In this document: piece after piece, positions 59,331 through 64,000 of the stretch
How the letters are laid out: each line of letters begins with the position of its first letter
Numbering within the stretch: position 1 is the stretch's first letter
Source: Aspergillus flavus
Lineage: Eukaryota > Ascomycota > Eurotiomycetes > Eurotiales > Aspergillaceae
Assembly: GCF_009017415.1 (NCBI RefSeq)
Contig: NC_092403.1
Coordinates: 1,054,001-1,118,000, forward strand
Length of the DNA stretch: 64,000 bases
Direction: 5' to 3'
Notes under the pieces: generated by a model
What the model was told of the DNA's origin: nothing
Database searches by the model: none
What the model saw: only the letters and a program-made list of their open reading frames with translations
Translations under genes and position numbers: made by a program

Positions 59331-59908
59331 TTCAGGGTCGAGACGGCAACTAAACTCGGTTCCGTTTCCCCTTTGGGAAAGCGGCAATTGGCGAAGGCAA
59401 ATTGACTCGTGATGTAATAAGAAGAAGAAGAGAGTGATTGAAGAGGGCGTTTTAGCTGTGTGTGTACCTTTCACCTCCAATGTTTGACAGATCGGGGACA
59501 ATGATTGTTGTTCGCAAGTAATTCTGCCATCGTAGTTGTGTTGCTTCTCACGTGCGAGGGAAGGGAATTGAATTTCCCCAAAGAACGAGTGAAGATTCGC
59601 CGTGTATCCCCGACGCTTGCAATTAGCTTTTGCCTGATTGGCCCGTGAGCTGAGTAAGCCGCCTGCCGGCCGTCAAACCCGAGGTTACCTCTTGGGTAAA
59701 GCTCACAAACATCATTCTCCAACTCCCTTCGACTTCATCTCGTCGCTGCCGCTGGCTGGCTGTTCATTTGGTTGACTTGACCGCCCCTCTCCTCTCTCTA
59801 TTGACGACTGCCACCCTCTTTTCCTCCATCTCCTCCGCCTCTCCCCGCTTTTTATCCAATTTTCATCCCATTTCCTCTTTTTGCGCGTCAAGTGTCCTTT
59901 CGTCCGCC

Positions 59909-60940
59909 ATGGCTGCTCTTCGCTCAACCTCGCGCCTTGTCGCATCCTCGAAGCCTCTTTTCCGCCCAGCTGTCTTCGCTCGCTCCTATGCGACTGTCGA
60001 TGCGGCTGCCCAGGTGAGCGGGACAGGTTATGCCAGTTATAAGACTGTTCCCGAATCTAAGACTTGAACTACACAGGATCCCAACCCGTCCGAGACGCCA
60101 CGCACTAAGACTTTCCATATCTACCGCTGGAACCCCGACCAGCCGACCGAGAAGCCCAAGATGCAGTCCTACTCCCTGGACCTCAACAAGACCGGACCCA
60201 TGATGCTCGACGCCCTCATTCGCATCAAAAACGAGATGGACCCCACCCTGACCTTCCGGAGAAGTTGCCGTGAGGGTATCTGTGGAAGCTGTGCTATGAA
60301 CATCGATGGTGTCAACACTCTGGCCTGCTTGTGTACGTGACTCGACAACTTTTACGCACGACTATGGAGGAATTGGGGTGTTGACTGTGCTATATATAGG
60401 TCGCATTCCTACCGACACCGCAAAGGAGTCTCGCATCTACCCTCTGCCTCACACCTACGTTGTCAAGGATCTGGTGCCCGATCTGACCCAGTTCTACAAG
60501 CAATACAAGTCGATCAAGCCTTACCTGCAGCGCGAAACCAAGACCGAGGATGTGAGTTCCTACATCTTATTCCAGACCTCCGAAGGTGTAGGTCACATAT
60601 TCTAACGTATACATAGGGCCTTGAATACCGCCAAAGTCCCGAAGAGCGCAAGAAGCTGGATGGTCTCTACGAGTGCATTCTGTGTGCCTGCTGCTCCACC
60701 TCCTGCCCCTCGTACTGGTGGAACAGTGAGGAGTACCTCGGACCTGCTATCCTCCTCCAGTCGTACCGTTGGTTGGCCGATTCCCGTGACGAGAAGACCG
60801 CTGAGCGCAAGCACGCCTTGGATAACAGCATGAGCGTCTACCGTTGCCACACCATTCTTAACTGCTCGCGGACTTGCCCCAAGGGTCTCAACCCCGCCCG
60901 TGCAATCGCCGAGATCAAGAAGTTGATGGCCGCTCATTAA
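59909..60940 (+). CDS. sdhB: Succinate dehydrogenase iron-sulfur subunit (complex II, SdhB)
   Basis: Mitochondrial inner-membrane complex II subunit carrying three Fe-S clusters. Exons 59909-60013, 60077-60332, 60400-60551 and 60617-60940 give 278 aa. The N-terminus is an Arg/Ser/Ala-rich targeting peptide ([19 protein letters not shown]). 2Fe-2S site: [15 protein letters not shown] and CLC. 4Fe-4S/3Fe-4S sites: [17 protein letters not shown] and [14 protein letters not shown]. The His in RCHTILNC and the Pro in TSCPSYWW, where changes give resistance to SDHI fungicides, are the unaltered residues. Housekeeping gene; identity is firm. Confidence 0.98.
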
Positions 60941-62188
60941 GGAGTAGTGGATAAAAAGTAAAGGAGTGTTTTTATATATTCTGAGATATGTCTTCTTTGG
61001 TGGTTCTCTTTTGTATCCTTCCTTTTATTTTCCCTTGTTCTAGCTTTTATTCCCTCGGTTCTTGAGGCCGTCATGTCGCATGTTTCAATAGGTGTAAATT
61101 GTGAATATTTATTTTCAAAGCAACTGGCGATGAATAACCGTTTTAGAGGTGTACCTACGGGCATATAATAATAAAAGCTGCATCTTATTGGCAGATGGGG
61201 AACAACTGTTTTGTTTCAATGGTTTATATATGTTCTCAGAAACAACCGATTTTGCCGACCTTTGTTCCGTAACTGCATGTGAAGGTTATGGATCGGCCCG
61301 CCGGAAAAATATATATATCGGCAATTTCTCGGTGCCTTGAACCGATTATATATATATCCGCGCCCTCAAGTTCGAGTATTCGGGTTCAAATTAAACAGGA
61401 CAACAACAATGACAACAATCATAATGTTAATTTGAAGTTTCTCTGTACACCGTGTTAATCATTGTAGACTTATTGTGAATACTATTAGCCCTATATTATA
61501 GATCGATTCAATTTTCTCCCATTGAGATATTTTCATATGGACAGTCACATCGGTTCTTTCATGTGTAAGTGATAGTTCCGAATGATTAGGCAACTGATGC
61601 GATAAATTGAACTTGTCCGCAAGTTCCTGGGCGTGATCCCAATATCTCCTGGAACATTTGGTATATTCTCGAATACTTAGCCAAGTGAGCCGATCCCCAT
61701 TAATACTAGATCTGACAAATATAATCTACATCTATATCTCGACAAACATAGCCCTGCCTCCCTTACGGGCCCTTATATAAAGACAGAAATCCCCCAAAAG
61801 AAACCATTCTTGAATAATATGCGATTAATGAGATAGTAACAAAAAGCGCAAATAGTGACACACCCTCACCAAACCCGAATTAATACCATTTACACAAACA
61901 CAACATGTATATACACTAAAAACAATTCCCGCATTCGTTCATCGAAGTTGTCTCAAGGTGGTCTCCAAGAATAATATATAAGCGATAACATCTCCATCGA
62001 AATCATAGTATTGTACATTCGACATTTTGACACTGTTGTTAACATTCCAGAAACAGATTCTGAGTTTGAAAAGGGAAACGAAATGTTAACGGTTTCCTAA
62101 TCGAGGACCCTTAACGTAAGGGAGCCTGATTAGGAAACTGTCCAGGACATCCCCATGTGGCATTATACCAAACCAACCGATATTAACA
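60941..62188. other. Intergenic between convergent sdhB and membrane-protein genes
   Basis: About 1.25 kb, AT-rich with runs of TATATA (61308-61358). No coding region or RNA gene is supported. Confidence 0.5.
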
Positions 62189-62822
62189 CTATGCCAACAC
62201 CCTCTCAGGCTTCATTTGCAGCAAATGAATCGAGACGAGATTAGCCCCAAGGCCACCAAAGAAAAGGAAAAGCGGAGTCAGATAACCATGACTTGGGTAT
62301 ACAAAAAGACCAAGGAAAGGGAATAGCAGAGCAACTCCGACCCAGACAAGAGCGGGCTGGTTCAACATGGATCGCAGTCCGCGTTGTTTCGCTGCCACAA
62401 GGGCTAGATAGAGCCCGATGTATTGCATTATGGCGGATTGGACCGCGGAGAGGTGATCGGCGTCGCATATGGTAGCTTGGCGCTGTTCGCCTCGTTGAAG
62501 GGATAGAGCATAGGTCTGGATGACGGTCGCTGCGATGGAGACGCCGATGAAGAGGGATGTTGCTGTTTCCACGTGCTAGATTGGTGTTAATGAGTAATTT
62601 TATTAAGATAGCAACATGGTATAGATGGAGGCACGGTGGACTTACCACTCGGGCTGGATAGAGGGTTTGAAAGGCAGCTGGTCAGAGAACAACCAATCAG
62701 CAGCACGAAAGCAATGACACTATCTCCAATTTGTTCCGAGAAGGGTCATGTGACATGGTTTAAGGGCGATTGTGTCCGCTCTTACCTCCAACGTGCCTTA
62801 TGAATTTTTGAAAGAAATCCAT
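62189..62822 (-). CDS. Small multi-helix integral membrane protein, unknown
   Basis: Three exons (62786-62822, 62646-62677, 62189-62575) give 151 aa starting MDFFQKFIRHVGAAFQTLYP; the two short first exons are placed by good donors (GTAAGAG, GTAAGTC) and acceptors (GACCAG, ATCTAG), and phases agree. Four hydrophobic segments are visible: SLFIGVSIAATVIQTYAL, AIMQYIGLYLALVAA, PALVWVGVALLFPFLGLFVY and YLTPLFLFFGGLGANLVSIH. Charged loops carry RGEQRQATICDADH. I do not recognise the family. It could be a mitochondrial or ER membrane protein. Confidence 0.72.
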
Positions 62823-64000
62823 TGCACAGTCAATCTCTAGTTGCTCCAGTCAAAAGATTTAGCTGTTTGAATACCAGGGTTGAGAATATCTATTAGGTGA
62901 TTGCCTATAGGTATGTGAATTCCCAGTCACACTTTATAACCGGGGGATTTTGTTTATAGTTTACTGTCACCTCAATCACCTCAATCACCTCAGCACTAGT
63001 GACTAGTTTCCCTCCACTTTCTTCCTCCACTTTCTTCCTTCACTTTCTCCTCCACTTTTTACCTCCATTTTTCCTTCCATCTTCCGTCCATAGCACCGAA
63101 TCAGAGAAGGAAGAGCAGTAGCGATCAACCGATAGTAATGTAGAGCCAGGATTTAAGAAAATAAAGTTTAGACGAACAGTGATAATGATGGTGTTATTAT
63201 GTTTCCCTTCGGAAAACTCAATTTTCTTCTGCTTTCTTTCTTTTTTCCCTTCTAAATCAATTTTCTATTTATGTTCTGGGTTGGGATACAATAATCTAAC
63301 TATGATAAATAGAATAATAAAGACAATTGTCATTACTGTATGTCTCTATCCGAAGACACGGCCGGAAGGAGTCTGCCAGTGCCTGTCAATCCCTGTCTTT
63401 CGTGTTTTGCCTTCTGATGAGCTCCAGGATCATGCATGATCTTGGATTGCCCACTGGGCCACTGGGCCAGGCGGCCAGACTTGTCGTGGCAATGCTAGAC
63501 GGGGATCTGCAGTTCGACACCGCCACTAGACTGGCGTTTTCGATAGGAGTGCTGGCTTACTCAGTAGTGGATACCTCACATCTCTAGCAGGTTATTACGC
63601 GGTCTGGCGAGCTGTTCTTACCTACCCTTGCGTTTGTCAACTAGGTATCAGGTGTCTATAACAATGCTAAGTTGTTACGCCGTAACGACTTGGCGCATTC
63701 CCGGTTAAGCATATAGCCGGGCGGAGAAAAGCCACGATGGGCCCATGTTTACCAATATGTGTCGAATCTGACTATTAAGCACATGTAGACTGATATTATA
63801 TTGCATTGCATACCTATATTATGAAGCGACTTGGGCGTGTAGCATCGTTGCAAGCTTTGTGTTAGTTTTGAAGCAAGCCTGCGAGGCGAGATGCAAATGC
63901 TATCTCGATGAAGGGCGTTCTTGGTATTTTATAGTCATATAGGATAATAATGTCCTAAGATTCATCGCTAAAACGCACGAAGTTGACAAGCAGTGCGTAT
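62823..64000. other. Right-end region without a supportable gene
   Basis: About 1.2 kb. It has three copies of the 9-mer TCACCTCAA (62967-62993), a pyrimidine tract of CCACTTTCTTCCT-like units (about 63005-63085), and two short frames (63179-63439, 63327-63587) I cannot support. A gene could begin beyond the edge. Confidence 0.45.
62967..63085 (+). repeat. 9-mer tandem repeat and adjoining pyrimidine tract
   Basis: TCACCTCAA, TCACCTCAA, TCACCTCAG in a row, then two ACTAGT words, then about 80 bases almost free of G made of CACTTTCTTCC-like units. It lies upstream of the small membrane protein gene's ATG (62822, minus strand). Confidence 0.65.

Larger units (their letters stand above)
57032..59908. 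other. Long intergenic: pectin lyase and sdhB promoters
   Basis: About 2.9 kb between divergent genes with no supportable coding region. It contains the pectin lyase TATA box, a CTGGGG (57287-57292, possible CreA site), CCAAT boxes (for example 57512-57516), and a hairpin-like GCCTNAGGC repeat near 59.3 kb. The last 200 bases before sdhB are pyrimidine-rich. Confidence 0.5.

Noticed and set aside
63327..63587. 86-aa plus-strand frame at the right end
   Set aside because: No ATG context or domain; could be an exon of a gene I cannot see, but not supportable.

Overview
The window is fungal nuclear DNA from an Aspergillus, most likely section Flavi (A. oryzae / A. flavus). Genes carry short GT-AG introns of about 45-100 nt and favour C-ending codons in highly expressed loci. 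The spliced deuterolysin at 29.0-30.2 kb has the length (352 aa) and sequence I remember for A. oryzae NpII. No search was run, so the species call is recognition from memory plus inference. Introns were placed by hand from splice consensus and protein-family continuity.

Layout. 0-10.5 kb: the 5' part of a glycogen branching enzyme gene, a rhamnogalacturonase B (GH28), a secreted four-repeat protein without cysteines, and a GH92 alpha-mannosidase. 11.7-22.6 kb: a divergent HMG-CoA synthase, an MFS sugar-type transporter, a secreted amidase, the Uba4/CnxF E1-rhodanese enzyme, and a membrane-anchored double-psi beta-barrel protein. 23.7-32.4 kb: a large Bre4/aromatic-acid-exporter-like membrane protein, a small protein resembling a free M35 propeptide, deuterolysin, and a secreted GH43 enzyme. 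33.0-36.6 kb: an accessory patch with a small coiled-coil gene, a mosaic of degraded copies of neighbouring genes showing mainly C-to-T and G-to-A changes, a broken gene, and a GNAT acetyltransferase. 37.0-50 kb: the group III HAMP-repeat histidine kinase, then an NRPS-like A-T-R gene, a broken SDR and a DHA2-type MFS exporter, which look like a decaying secondary-metabolite locus. 50.7-64 kb: a low-complexity Ser/Tyr-rich protein, a small duplicated-motif protein, a ferritin-like LsdA protein, pectin lyase, succinate dehydrogenase subunit B and a small four-helix membrane protein.

Themes. Plant-polymer and protein breakdown is well represented (GH28, PL1, GH43, GH92, M35 protease, secreted amidase, sugar transporter). 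Housekeeping and signalling genes (sdhB, uba4, nikA, branching enzyme) are interleaved with them.

The most unusual items are the RIP-like mosaic at 33.3-33.9 kb, the A-B-A-B repeat secreted protein with a dibasic site between its halves, the stand-alone M35-propeptide-like protein beside the protease gene, and the NRPS-like/SDR-pseudogene/MFS block with a 42-nt poly(T) tract. I saw no tRNA, rRNA, CRISPR array or intact transposon.
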